In this document: piece after piece, positions 25,567 to 34,339 of the stretch
Layout of the letters: every line of letters begins with the position of its first letter
Position numbering within the stretch: the first letter of the stretch is position 1
DNA from: Bacillota bacterium
GTDB taxonomy: Bacteria; Bacillota; Clostridia; Lachnospirales; Lachnospiraceae
Assembly: GCA_023423045.1 (NCBI GenBank)
Contig: JAFAGA010000068.1
Location: 1-64,000, forward strand
Length of the DNA stretch: 64,000 nt
Reading direction: 5' to 3'
Notes under the pieces: model-generated
What the model was told of the DNA's origin: nothing
The model's database searches: none
The model's input: only the letters and a program-made list of their open reading frames with translations
Translations under genes and position numbers: made by a program

Positions 25567-26349
25567 ATGAGTGATTTGATTTTGGGAGTGAAAGAAGGCG
25601 TTGTTCAAGAGCCCTCCTCTGCCCCAAAAGCCTCGTCAAACAAAAATGAACTGGGCAAGGACGCATTTTTGCAGTTGCTGGTAACCCAGATGAAGTATCA
25701 GGACCCGTTAAATCCCAATACGGATACGGAGTACATAGCACAATTGGCAACTTTTTCACAGCTGGAACAACTTCAGAATCTCAGCGCGGCGGCGAATAAT
25801 ACACAAGCCCTGGGATTGGTCGGAAAGACCGTAATTCTTAAGACGGAGTCGGCAACCGGCGGTACCAATTATATTACCGGTAAGGTGGACTATGTATCCA
25901 TGTCGGGCACCAAAACTCAATTTTCTGTCGATGGCAGACTGTATAATTTCAATCAGCTGGATACGGTGCTGGGCGATGATTATGTGCTGGAGCAGGGACG
26001 TCCCGGGGTAGAAGCAGTCGAGTTAACCTTTGATGCCAATGAACCTAAGGATTTAAGCTTTACGGTGAAGCTGGGAGAGGGAGATACGGCAGCGGATGAT
26101 ATCGCTTTGGCCATCGGAGATGCCATCATTGATCCGAATTTGGTGAAGCTGGCAGGGAACAAGGTGACAATCAGCAGTGATGTTTTTGCAAATCTGGTAA
26201 ATGGCAGCTATAAGCTGACTGTGGGCTTTAATGATCCGGCATTGACCACGATAAAGAATAAGATTACGTTGAAGATTCAAAATTCCAAGGCAACAACCGA
26301 GCCGGATGAGATCAAAGACCCGGCAGAGGAGCCCGGTACAACGGTATGA
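25567..26349 (+). CDS. flgD: Flagellar hook assembly scaffold FlgD
   Basis: 260 aa from the ATG at 25567, preceded by AAAGGAGGAATAGC. A leader ATG at 25531 lacks a site. Diagnostic KDAFLQLLVTQMKYQDPLNP followed by NTDTEYIAQLATFSQLEQLQN at about 35-75, then a cap-like beta domain (GLVGKTVILKTE). The C terminus has an extra FlgD-Ig-like part and an acidic, proline-containing tail. FlgD caps the growing hook. Confidence 0.92.
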   Translation: MSDLILGVKEGVVQEPSSAPKASSNKNELGKDAFLQLLVTQMKYQDPLNPNTDTEYIAQLATFSQLEQLQNLSAAANNTQALGLVGKTVILKTESATGGTNYITGKVDYVSMSGTKTQFSVDGRLYNFNQLDTVLGDDYVLEQGRPGVEAVELTFDANEPKDLSFTVKLGEGDTAADDIALAIGDAIIDPNLVKLAGNKVTISSDVFANLVNGSYKLTVGFNDPALTTIKNKITLKIQNSKATTEPDEIKDPAEEPGTTV

Positions 26350-26411
26350 TCAACCGTGGACTGAAAGATTGAAAAGTAAATTTGTATTTGATTAAAGGAA
26401 GGTGAGGCTAT

Positions 26412-26810
26412 ATGAATATACCAATGAATCAATTTCCTTCCATTGAGCAGATGACACAGCAGCTGAATGCCACAAGGAATGCGGGAAGCAGCATTCAAAA
26501 GCAATCTGGTGCTACCCCTTTTTCTGAAATATTAAAGTATAAACAGGAAATTGGAGAAGCCGGCGAGCTGAAATTTTCGAAGCATGCGAACGAACGTCTG
26601 GCCAGCAGAAATATCGATCTGACCGATGAGCAGCTGGAGCGCCTGGAAAGCGGTGCAAGGAAGGCAAGTGAGAAGGGAATCAACGAATCCCTGGTAATGG
26701 TGGACAATCTGGCATTTATTGTTAATGTGAGAAATAATACGGTAATCACAGCGGTGAATGACGCAGACGATAAAGTGTTCACGAATATTGATGGAGCAGT
26801 AATCATGTAG
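26412..26810 (+). CDS. Flagellar operon protein, TIGR02530 family
   Basis: 132 aa. The sequence FSKHANERLASRNIDLTDEQLERLESGARKASEKGINESLVMVDNLAFIVNVRNNTVITAVN is the hallmark of TIGR02530, a small protein always found between flgD and flgE in Firmicutes and spirochetes. No membrane segment. Often proposed to act in hook assembly, but unproven. Confidence 0.88.
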   Translation: MNIPMNQFPSIEQMTQQLNATRNAGSSIQKQSGATPFSEILKYKQEIGEAGELKFSKHANERLASRNIDLTDEQLERLESGARKASEKGINESLVMVDNLAFIVNVRNNTVITAVNDADDKVFTNIDGAVIM

Positions 26811-26895
26811 AAGCCGGACCTTACGGAGGCTTTGGTATCCATGACCGACAGATTGGATACCTGTGATGAATGCAGAAATTGGAGGTCAATTAATT

Positions 26896-28344
26896 ATGAT
26901 GAGATCATTATTTTCTGGTGTATCCGGTTTAAGGGTACATCAGACCAAGATGGATGTTATCGGTAATAACATCTCAAACGTTAATACCATCGGCTTTAAA
27001 TCAAGCTCAGTAACCTTTGCCGATGTATTTTATCAGACAACACAGAGCGCATCCGGACCCAATGCCGCAACAGGAATGGCGGGAAGGAATGCGATGCAGA
27101 TCGGTCTTGGATCGAATGTAGCGTCTATAAAAGCAGCGGTTACCACTCAGGGTGCATCCCAGAGGACGGATAACCCTTTCGATGTTATGATTGAAGGCGA
27201 CAGCTTCTTCATCGTGAACAACGGCGGGACCAACTATTTCACCAAGTCAGGCTCCTTCAATGTGGATGCCCTTGGTAACTTGTGCACTCCTTCCGGCGCG
27301 ATGGTTATGGGATGGCAGGTGGATCCCAATGATGTGACAAAGACAGTAGCGGACGTGGTGTCTCCGCTGAGAATTATGTCAGCCGAGAATCTCTATGCCG
27401 AGCCGGAGGCAACAACAAACATAAATATCTCCGGCAATATTGACAGTAAGGATACCCAGCTGACAAGCGATACCGGAAAGAGAGTCAATATATCCTTCTA
27501 CGATAAAATGGGTCACAGCTATACTGCTGATTTGGTAGTGAGGCAGACAACAGATTCTACCGCCACTTATACCGTTGCCCTTACGGACATTAAAGGAGAG
27601 GACGGAAGCTCTATCTTTGTTACAAAAAATGTCGATCCCGATACCGGAGAGGTTACTTATGAACCCTCTGCCTATGCCGGCACCGGTTTCAGCTTTGGAG
27701 GTATAGATGTAAGCGGTATAGATGTCGATGAAACGACGGGTAAGGTTACCATTGATACCACTGATGTTCCAGCCCTGTATTTTAACGGAGCAAACGGTGA
27801 GTTTGTCAAGGTAGGTGAAGAAGATGGAACGAAGAGCCTGACTCTTACTATTAATGCAGAGCCGAATGCCTTTGAACCCATCGATATTGATTTCTCCTCG
27901 ATTACCATGTATTCCACCAGTGGTTCCTCTTCGCTGCAGGCAGCCAAAGGAAGCCTCGAGGGATTGGGAGCAGGTAAGAAGGTCGGCAATATGACCGGTG
28001 TCAGCATCGATGGAGCAGGTAAGATATACGGTAAATATGATAATGGTGACAGCAGGCTGCTGGGACAGATTGCAGTAGCAAGCTTTGCCAATCCGGCAGG
28101 TCTGGAAGCAGTTGGCAACAGCATGTTTGCGGCGACACAGAACTCGGGCCAGTTTGACGGAATAGGGCAGGATCCTACGCAGGGAGGCGGAAGCTTAACG
28201 ACAGGTGTACTGGAGATGTCAAATGTTGATTTATCCCAGCAGTTTACGGATATGATCACTACCCAAAGAGGATTCCAGGCTAACTCAAGAATAATAACGA
28301 CATCTGATACCCTGTTGGAGGAACTGATTAATTTGAAGAGATAA
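26896..28344 (+). CDS. flgE: Flagellar hook protein FlgE
   Basis: 482 aa from the ATG at 26896, with GGAGGTCAATTAATT upstream (ATG 26899 also possible, ATG 26863 lacks a site). N-terminal MRSLFSGVSGLRVHQTKMDVIGNNISNVNTIGFK and C-terminal VDLSQQFTDMITTQRGFQANSRIITTSDTLLEELINLKR are the D0 helices of hook/rod proteins. The central 300-residue beta region has FlgE-type repeats. It forms the hook, is exported before the filament, and is followed by a hairpin array. Confidence 0.95.
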   Translation: MMRSLFSGVSGLRVHQTKMDVIGNNISNVNTIGFKSSSVTFADVFYQTTQSASGPNAATGMAGRNAMQIGLGSNVASIKAAVTTQGASQRTDNPFDVMIEGDSFFIVNNGGTNYFTKSGSFNVDALGNLCTPSGAMVMGWQVDPNDVTKTVADVVSPLRIMSAENLYAEPEATTNINISGNIDSKDTQLTSDTGKRVNISFYDKMGHSYTADLVVRQTTDSTATYTVALTDIKGEDGSSIFVTKNVDPDTGEVTYEPSAYAGTGFSFGGIDVSGIDVDETTGKVTIDTTDVPALYFNGANGEFVKVGEEDGTKSLTLTINAEPNAFEPIDIDFSSITMYSTSGSSSLQAAKGSLEGLGAGKKVGNMTGVSIDGAGKIYGKYDNGDSRLLGQIAVASFANPAGLEAVGNSMFAATQNSGQFDGIGQDPTQGGGSLTTGVLEMSNVDLSQQFTDMITTQRGFQANSRIITTSDTLLEELINLKR

Positions 28345-28389
28345 CACGGGGCTGATGTATGAATAGAAATGCCATATGTCAGTAATGAT

Positions 28390-28539
28390 GGGTGGCGGTT
28401 GTTACTGCCACCCATTGATATCGTATAGGATAGTTCTCCTATACGATATCAATGCTCCGCAGGATGCGCACCTCGCGGAGAGGAAGTTTATTGCTGCGCA
28501 ATCCGCTCGGGCGCGAAAGTGTCAGCAAGCTGACACTTT
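28390..28539 (+). promoter_or_regulatory. Four-hairpin intergenic array between flgE and flbD
   Basis: Hairpin A: GGGTGGC/GCCACCC (28390-28413). Hairpin B: perfect 17-bp stem 28414-28430 with 28437-28453. Hairpin C: CTCCGC/GCGGAG (28455-28480). Hairpin D: AAAGTGTCAG/CTGACACTTT (28516-28539) followed by a short T-run. No gene in this 261-bp gap. Could stabilise flgE mRNA, mark an RNA processing site or partly terminate. Confidence 0.7.
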
Positions 28540-28605
28540 TAATGAGAAAGGAGAAGCTGCAGACGGGGTGTACCGGCAGGAACTGCCGGCGGGAAGGAGG
28601 CAAAA

Positions 28606-28797
28606 GTGATTGAGGTCACAAGACTGAATGAGACGAAATTAATTGTGAATGCCGATTTGATTGAGAAAGTGGAGGAGAATCCGGATACGGTGATTACACT
28701 ATCCTCAGGGAGCAAAATAATTGTAAAAGAAAGTAGACAAGAGATAAGAAATCTTGTAATATTATACAAAAAAGAAATTTTTGGTCGAGATTTGTAG
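28606..28797 (+). CDS. flbD: FlbD family flagellar protein
   Basis: 63 aa from a GTG at 28606, with GGGAAGGAGGCAAAA upstream. MIEVTRLNETKLIVNADLIEKVEENPDTVITLSSGSKIIVKES matches the FlbD/SwrD family of small soluble proteins next to motAB. In Bacillus subtilis SwrD raises flagellar torque. Role here inferred from family and neighbours. Confidence 0.88.
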   Translation: MIEVTRLNETKLIVNADLIEKVEENPDTVITLSSGSKIIVKESRQEIRNLVILYKKEIFGRDL

Positions 28798-28884
28798 AAA
28801 CAATGATTGCAGTTCCTGTAAGGCCAACTGCAGCAAATAATACGGCTTCAAAGGATAAAATAATATAGATGGAAGGTGACAATT

Positions 28885-29685
28885 TTGGATTTAGCGTCCA
28901 TATTAGGATTAGTGCTATGTTTCATCGTGGTTGTTTACGGAATTTTGGTCGGTCAGCCCAGTTTATCGGTTATCATGAACTTTGTGGACATTCCGTCCGT
29001 ATTCATTACGATTGGAGGAGGTCTATGCTGTGTTCTCTTTATGTCTCCCAGCTTAAAAGGCTTCATAGAAAATCTGGCAAGTATAAGGCATGCCATGACG
29101 ACACTTCCTTCCAATGAAGAGCAGACCATCAGAGAGATTATTGACTTGTCCAACGTGGCAAGAAAAGAGGGGCTGCTGGCGCTGGAAGAAGCGGCCAATG
29201 GTATTGAGGATGAGTTTCTGAAAAAAGGAGTATTACTTATTGTTGACGGTACAGATCCGGAATTGGTTCGAAGCATTATGGAAACAGAATTAAGCTGTAT
29301 CGAAGGGAGACACTCCAGTAAAATCAGCTTCTGGGACGGACTGGCAGCGATGGGTCCCGCCTGGGGTATGATTGGTACCCTGATTGGTCTTATAAACATG
29401 CTGAAGAAAATGGACGACGCGAAGGCGATTGGTCCGGCCATGGCAACAGCATTAATTACGACCTTTTATGGCTCTATGATTGCCAACTGGATATGTATTC
29501 CGGTCTCAACAAAACTAAAGGCAAAGAGTGCCCAGGAGGTTATGATCAAGGAAGTCATGGTGGAAGGACTGCTATCGATCCAGGCAGGTGAGAATCCCAG
29601 AGTAATTGAAGAAAAATTAAAATCCTTCCTATCACCGGCACGCAGGGCCGGAATGAAGGAAGAAGGCGGTGAAGTCCTTGGCTAG
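28885..29685 (+). CDS. motA: Flagellar stator protein MotA
   Basis: 266 aa from a TTG at 28885 (MDLASILGLVL, the usual MotA start), with GGAAGGTGA 5 nt upstream. The GTG at 28876 would overlap that site. Four membrane segments, cytoplasmic loop with charged residues, and a conserved proline-glycine stretch AAMGPAWGMIGTLIGLINMLKKM, GPAMATALITTFYGSMIAN. With MotB it makes an ion channel that drives rotation. Confidence 0.92.
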   Translation: MDLASILGLVLCFIVVVYGILVGQPSLSVIMNFVDIPSVFITIGGGLCCVLFMSPSLKGFIENLASIRHAMTTLPSNEEQTIREIIDLSNVARKEGLLALEEAANGIEDEFLKKGVLLIVDGTDPELVRSIMETELSCIEGRHSSKISFWDGLAAMGPAWGMIGTLIGLINMLKKMDDAKAIGPAMATALITTFYGSMIANWICIPVSTKLKAKSAQEVMIKEVMVEGLLSIQAGENPRVIEEKLKSFLSPARRAGMKEEGGEVLG

Positions 29686-30577
29686 AAAGAAGAAGGAAGA
29701 AGGAGGGGGCGGCGGTGGGAATGCCCCATGGCTGAACACTTTTGCGGATTTGATGAATCTGCTGTTATGCTTCTTTGTCTTGCTGTTTTCCATGTCCACC
29801 GTGGATGCTGATAAATTTGAGAAAATATCCATGTCTCTGGCCAATGCTATTGGTATCCTGGACGGCGGATTAGAGGCTATTGGTTCCGGGAATCTGATTT
29901 CTTCCGGTATGACACAGATGACTGAATTGGACGAGTTCTATACCTCCATGGGTAAAGCCAGTGTAGAATCCGGAGATGATATGGCTGCCGAGGAGAGTGA
30001 GAATCCCGGGGAGAGCGGACATAGTTCGGAGGAGGTACAAACCCCAGGAGGAATGGGAGATGCTCAGCTTTCCGAGGCTATGGAACGTATTGAGAAGGAG
30101 ATGAAGTCCGTTTCTGCATCCATGTATGACCAGTTGTCTGATATAACAGGAAAATATAATCTAGGTGATTATGTTGAGCTTAGCATCGACCCGGAATACC
30201 GGTTTGTGCAGCTGACTCTGAAGGGTTCCGTGCTCTTTGACTCGGGGAAAGCGGATATTAAGAATGCTGCGCAGCCAATTATGGATAAAATAGGTCAGGT
30301 TCTGCATAGTTTTAACGGTTATACCGTTGAGATAACAGGACATACGGATAATGTGCCGATGACCAGTGATTCCTATCGGGATAATAACTGGCTTTCCTCG
30401 GCAAGAGCTTTAAGCGCCGCAGAATATTTGATTAAAAACGGTGGACTGGATCCAAAGCATCTGAAATATTCCGGCCGCGGCGAATACGATCCGATTGCCG
30501 ATAATGCCACAGCTCAGGGCAGGGCTATGAACCGGAGAATTGAGATAAAAATATATAATGAATACAGCGGTGATTAA
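29678..30577 (+). CDS. motB: Flagellar stator protein MotB
   Basis: 299 aa from TTG 29678 (MARKKKEEGGGG). GTG 29669 is an alternative. GGCGGTGA lies 5 nt upstream of the TTG. The single membrane segment (WLNTFADLMNLLLCFFVLLFSM) holds the ion-binding Asp of FADLM. The OmpA-like C-terminal domain has LFDSGKADIKNAAQPIMDKI and ITGHTDNVPM...GRAMNRRIEIKIY and anchors to peptidoglycan. Overlaps motA by 8 bp, so translation is probably coupled. Confidence 0.93.
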   Translation: MARKKKEEGGGGGGNAPWLNTFADLMNLLLCFFVLLFSMSTVDADKFEKISMSLANAIGILDGGLEAIGSGNLISSGMTQMTELDEFYTSMGKASVESGDDMAAEESENPGESGHSSEEVQTPGGMGDAQLSEAMERIEKEMKSVSASMYDQLSDITGKYNLGDYVELSIDPEYRFVQLTLKGSVLFDSGKADIKNAAQPIMDKIGQVLHSFNGYTVEITGHTDNVPMTSDSYRDNNWLSSARALSAAEYLIKNGGLDPKHLKYSGRGEYDPIADNATAQGRAMNRRIEIKIYNEYSGD

Positions 30578-30644
30578 GGATAGGTACGCGCTGTTTCATA
30601 ATACAAACATGGAAAAGCTGTCATACGGCGGCATGGAGGCTTCT

Positions 30645-31154
30645 ATGAGAAAGAACATTCTGACAATTATCATTATGGCAATTACGCTTATTAATACGGT
30701 ATTGCTGGCATTACTGATTTTTACCATTGTTCCGGCGGCGAATAAAACAAGCCGTTTAATGGATAAGATTGCATCTATCGTGGATTTGGAATTGGAGTCA
30801 CCGGAAGCAGAGAACAAGGAGTTCGCTGTATCTGACCTCGCAACCTATACGATGGAGGAAAAGCTGACCATCAATCTTAAGAAAACAGCAGACGGGAAGG
30901 ATCATTACGCAGTGATGAATGTTTCCCTGGCTATGAACAGCAAGCATAAGGATTATGATACGCTGAATCTTAAGATTGCGGATAATGAGAATACAATCAA
31001 GGAAATTGTCCAGGAGGAGTTTGCAAAGTATACTATAGATGAAGTGAATTCCAAGAAAACAGAGATCAAGGATCAGGTCATCGCCCGGGTTCAAGAGTTG
31101 ATGCAGTCTGATTTCATTGTCAATGTTTCCTTTGGCAGTCTGGTCTTCAAATAG
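30645..31154 (+). CDS. fliL: Flagellar basal body-associated protein FliL
   Basis: 169 aa from the ATG at 30645 (MRKNILTIIIMAITLINTVL), using GGAGG within GGCGGCATGGAGGCTTCT. An in-frame ATG sits 12 nt upstream. One membrane segment (about residues 5-26), then a periplasmic-side domain typical of FliL, YTMEEKLTINLKKTADGKDHYAVMNVSLAMN, with C-terminal VNVSFGSLVFK. FliL assembles around stators and raises torque. A 97-bp gap before fliM contains no gene. Confidence 0.85.
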   Translation: MRKNILTIIIMAITLINTVLLALLIFTIVPAANKTSRLMDKIASIVDLELESPEAENKEFAVSDLATYTMEEKLTINLKKTADGKDHYAVMNVSLAMNSKHKDYDTLNLKIADNENTIKEIVQEEFAKYTIDEVNSKKTEIKDQVIARVQELMQSDFIVNVSFGSLVFK

Positions 31155-31257
31155 GTAAGTATTTCCTAGGCGGGAGGAAGCGAATTCTCTCGAAAGAGGA
31201 TGATTTTCTTGTTATTATATGTTATTATGTAGCTAATATGCCAGGGAGGAAATGACA

Positions 31258-32238
31258 ATGGGCGACGTCTTATCCCAAAATGAGATTGACAACCTGCTGG
31301 CTGCGTTAAGCAGCGGTGAACTGGATGCGGACGATTATAAAGAATCGTCGGAGAAGCAGGTAAAGAATTATGATTTTGCCAGACCCTCCAAGTTCTCGAA
31401 GGAACACCTTCGTACGTTGAATATAATATTCGAACATTATGCGAGACTGCTTTCCACGAATTTGCCGGCCTATCTGAGGAAGAATGTGCAGGTGGAGGTG
31501 ATCAATTCGGAGGCGGTGCAATTTTCGGAATTTACCAACGCCTTGGCCAATCCTGTGCTGCTTGGGATTATTGATTTTGCTCCTTTGGAGGGTAATATCA
31601 TTCTCGAATTGGCGGATAATCTGGGGTATGCCATCGTTGACCGAATGCTGGGCGGAGGAGGATATCCTCTTGAGAAGGTGAGGGACTTCTCAGAAATTGA
31701 GCTGACAATTATTGAACGCATCTTTAATATCTGTACTAATTTACTCCGGGAACCATGGGAGAATGTGATTCAGGTGCAACCCAGACTGCTGCGGATTGAG
31801 ACAAACTCCCAGTTTGCACAGATTATCTCTCCAAGTGAGATGATTTCCATCGTAACCTTGAAGCTGAAAATCGGCAATATTGAAGGGATGATGAATATCT
31901 GTCTTCCCTATGTATGTCTGGAGAAGGTTATTGATAAATTGAATACAAAGTATTGGTATTCGACCATGCAGATGAGCGATGACAAATCCTATCAGGAGGT
32001 CATTGAAATCGCCATCTCCAAGGCAAGGGTGCCGATACGTGCGGTGCTTGGCAAGAGCACGATTTCTGTGAATGATTTTATGAATATGCAGCGTGGGGAT
32101 ATTATTAAGTTGAATTCAAAGGTGGAAGATGAATTGGCCGTCTATGTCGGTAACTTAAATAAATTTACCGCACTTCCGGGTGCATCCTCAGGTTCCTATG
32201 CGGTAAAAATTTCATCAATAATCAGAGGAGAGGAGTAA
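31258..32238 (+). CDS. fliM: Flagellar motor switch protein FliM
   Basis: 326 aa from ATG 31258, with GGGAGGAAATGACA upstream. The N terminus GDVLSQNEIDNLLAAL is the CheY-P docking peptide. The middle CheC-like domain (LADNLGYAIVDRMLGGGGYPLEK) and C-terminal SpoA/FliN-like domain (LGKSTISVNDFMNMQRGDIIKLNSK) are complete. It forms the C-ring with FliG and FliY. Confidence 0.95.
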   Translation: MGDVLSQNEIDNLLAALSSGELDADDYKESSEKQVKNYDFARPSKFSKEHLRTLNIIFEHYARLLSTNLPAYLRKNVQVEVINSEAVQFSEFTNALANPVLLGIIDFAPLEGNIILELADNLGYAIVDRMLGGGGYPLEKVRDFSEIELTIIERIFNICTNLLREPWENVIQVQPRLLRIETNSQFAQIISPSEMISIVTLKLKIGNIEGMMNICLPYVCLEKVIDKLNTKYWYSTMQMSDDKSYQEVIEIAISKARVPIRAVLGKSTISVNDFMNMQRGDIIKLNSKVEDELAVYVGNLNKFTALPGASSGSYAVKISSIIRGEE

Positions 32239-32244
32239 CAGACT

Positions 32245-33408
32245 ATGGATGGTATGCTATCTCAGGAAGAGATTAATGCTTTATTGAACGGCATGGGTGC
32301 GGAGAGCCCGGATAGCACGGTAACAGAGACGCTGACGGATGCGGAGAAGGATGCGATTGGCGAGATCTCTAATATCAGCATGGGAACAGCCGCAACAACA
32401 CTGTTTTCCCTGGTCAACCAGCGTGTGAATATTACCACCCCGGTGGTGGAATATGCGACCTGGAAGGATCTTGTCAACAGCTATGACAAGCCCTGTGTGT
32501 TCATTCAGATTTATTATGAGGACGGACTTGACGGCAATAATATATTGATTTTAAAGGAAAAGGATGTTAAAGTCATTACGGATTTAATGATGGGGGGAGA
32601 CGGTACCAACGTCCCCGATGAGCTCACGGAGCTTCATCTGAGCGCCATCAGCGAGGCGATGAACCAGATGATGGGTTCTGCCGCAACAAGTATCTCCTCT
32701 ATGCTGGAGAAAAGAGTGAATATCAGCCCGCCTTCCTCTGCGGTAGTGGAATTGGATGAGAGCGTTGATGGTGAGGATATTGCGGAATTCTTGAAGGGCA
32801 ATTTTGTCCGTGTCTCCTTCCACATGGAGATAGGAGATCTGGTGGACAGTGTACTGATGCAGCTGTATCCTTTTGATTTTGCGAGAGATCTTTACCGGCA
32901 GTTTATCCAGGCGACCACCATGGAACCGGATATTCCTACCAGGCCGGCCGTAGATAATACGCCGAAGAAGACGCAGACACCGCCTCCTGAGCAGCAACAG
33001 CCGGTGCCTCCGCCGATGCCTCAGGGCTATAATCCCTATGCTAATATGGGATATCCTCCTCAGGGAATGCCTCAGCCGATGGCCTATATGATGCCACCGA
33101 TGCAGGATGTGAATGCTTCGCCGGTTCAATTTACACCCTTTGTTCCCGGGACAGGAGGAGCAGTACAGCCGGAAAATATTGACTTATTAATGGATGTACC
33201 TTTGGAAGTGACGGTGGAATTAGGAAGAACCAGCAAATCTATTAAAGAAATACTGGACTTTTCACCCGGAACTATTATAGAATTGAATCGATTAGCCGGT
33301 GAGCCGATCGATGTGCTTGTTAACGGAAAATTTGTCGCAAAGGGCGAAGTAGTCGTAATGGAAGAAGCTTTCGGCATCCGGGTAACAGAAATAACAAAAC
33401 AAAAGTAA
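32245..33408 (+). CDS. fliY: Motor switch phosphatase FliY
   Basis: 387 aa. N-terminal MDGMLSQEEINALLNGMG is a FliM-like CheY-P binding segment. Two CheC-type active sites follow: DAIGEISNISMGTAATTLFSLV and SAISEAMNQMMGSAATSISSML, each with E and N of the E..N motif. A Pro/Gln/Met-rich linker (about residues 240-290) joins a C-terminal FliN/SpoA domain (PLEVTVELGRTSKSIKEIL). FliY dephosphorylates CheY-P at the switch and replaces FliN. The ribosome site is in GAGAGGAG. Confidence 0.93.
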   Translation: MDGMLSQEEINALLNGMGAESPDSTVTETLTDAEKDAIGEISNISMGTAATTLFSLVNQRVNITTPVVEYATWKDLVNSYDKPCVFIQIYYEDGLDGNNILILKEKDVKVITDLMMGGDGTNVPDELTELHLSAISEAMNQMMGSAATSISSMLEKRVNISPPSSAVVELDESVDGEDIAEFLKGNFVRVSFHMEIGDLVDSVLMQLYPFDFARDLYRQFIQATTMEPDIPTRPAVDNTPKKTQTPPPEQQQPVPPPMPQGYNPYANMGYPPQGMPQPMAYMMPPMQDVNASPVQFTPFVPGTGGAVQPENIDLLMDVPLEVTVELGRTSKSIKEILDFSPGTIIELNRLAGEPIDVLVNGKFVAKGEVVVMEEAFGIRVTEITKQK

Positions 33409-33451
33409 AAAGATCAAAAATCAATACACACAAAAGGATAGGAGAATGAAC

Positions 33452-33814
33452 ATGGCAAAGAGTATTTTAATTTGTGATGATGCGGCGTTTATGAGAATGA
33501 TGATTAAGGACATTCTGACTAAGAATGGCTATAATATCGCCGGAGAGGCTGAGAATGGCCTGAAAGCTGTGGATAAGTATCAGGAAACAAAGCCGGATTT
33601 GGTTATGATGGATATTACCATGCCTGAGATGGACGGTATTCAGGCATTGAAGAAAATTAAGGCGGCGGATCCCGGTGCCAATGTTATTATGTGCTCTGCC
33701 ATGGGCCAGCAGGCAATGGTTATCGAATCCATCCAGTCCGGTGCGAAGGATTTTATCGTAAAGCCTTTCCAGGCAGATCGTGTTCTGGAAGCGGTGAAGA
33801 AGGCGGTAGGTTGA
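33452..33814 (+). CDS. cheY: Chemotaxis response regulator CheY
   Basis: 120 aa from ATG 33452, with TAGGAGAATGAAC upstream (ATG 33446 is too close to the site). Single receiver domain: acidic pair D9-D10, phosphoacceptor D54 in LVMMDITMPEMDG, conserved T/S position in CSAMGQQ and K in DFIVKPFQ. CheA phosphorylates it. CheY-P binds FliM and FliY. Confidence 0.95.
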   Translation: MAKSILICDDAAFMRMMIKDILTKNGYNIAGEAENGLKAVDKYQETKPDLVMMDITMPEMDGIQALKKIKAADPGANVIMCSAMGQQAMVIESIQSGAKDFIVKPFQADRVLEAVKKAVG

Positions 33815-33841
33815 TTTCGTACATTGAGGTGAGGAGTAGAT

Positions 33842-34339
33842 ATGACAGAAAAAACTGCGGTCATGTTGCTGGAACAGCTTGATTTGAATCAATTGCTGAA
33901 CACCCCGACACCTTCCCCGGCAGACGCGGAGCTTGCTGAAAGGATATCCGGAGGAAGTACCGGCACAAATAGTTTCTGGCAATTGGCCGGCTTGGTTTTG
34001 ATGTTGATTATTATTCTGGTTGCCGCGTATTATACCTCCAGATTAGTTGGAGGTATCAAGCTTGGGCAGCTTCGAAAAAGTAATTTCCAGGTGATAGATT
34101 CTTACCGGGTCACACCGAACAAGGCATTACAGATTGTCAGGATAGGGAATAAATACATCGTGATTGCCATTGGAAAAGATGATATTAATTTTATTACGGA
34201 GTTGGATGAATCAGAAGTAATCCTGAAGGAGTTCCAGCAGGGTGAAAAGCGAGGCTTCGATCAGAGTTTCAAACAGATCTTGGACAAGCTGAAGAATAAT
34301 TATGATGCAAAGGCTGATAACCATGAAGATACAAAATAG
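33842..34339 (+). CDS. fliO: Flagellar biosynthetic protein FliO/FliZ
   Basis: 165 aa. One membrane segment at about residues 42-62 (FWQLAGLVLMLIIILVAAYY), then a short cytoplasmic domain typical of FliO (LRKSNFQVIDSYRVTPNKALQIVRIGNKYIVIAIGKDDINFI). FliO helps the FliP ring form in the export gate. It overlaps fliP by 17 bp. Position before fliPQR supports the call. Confidence 0.88.
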   Translation: MTEKTAVMLLEQLDLNQLLNTPTPSPADAELAERISGGSTGTNSFWQLAGLVLMLIIILVAAYYTSRLVGGIKLGQLRKSNFQVIDSYRVTPNKALQIVRIGNKYIVIAIGKDDINFITELDESEVILKEFQQGEKRGFDQSFKQILDKLKNNYDAKADNHEDTK

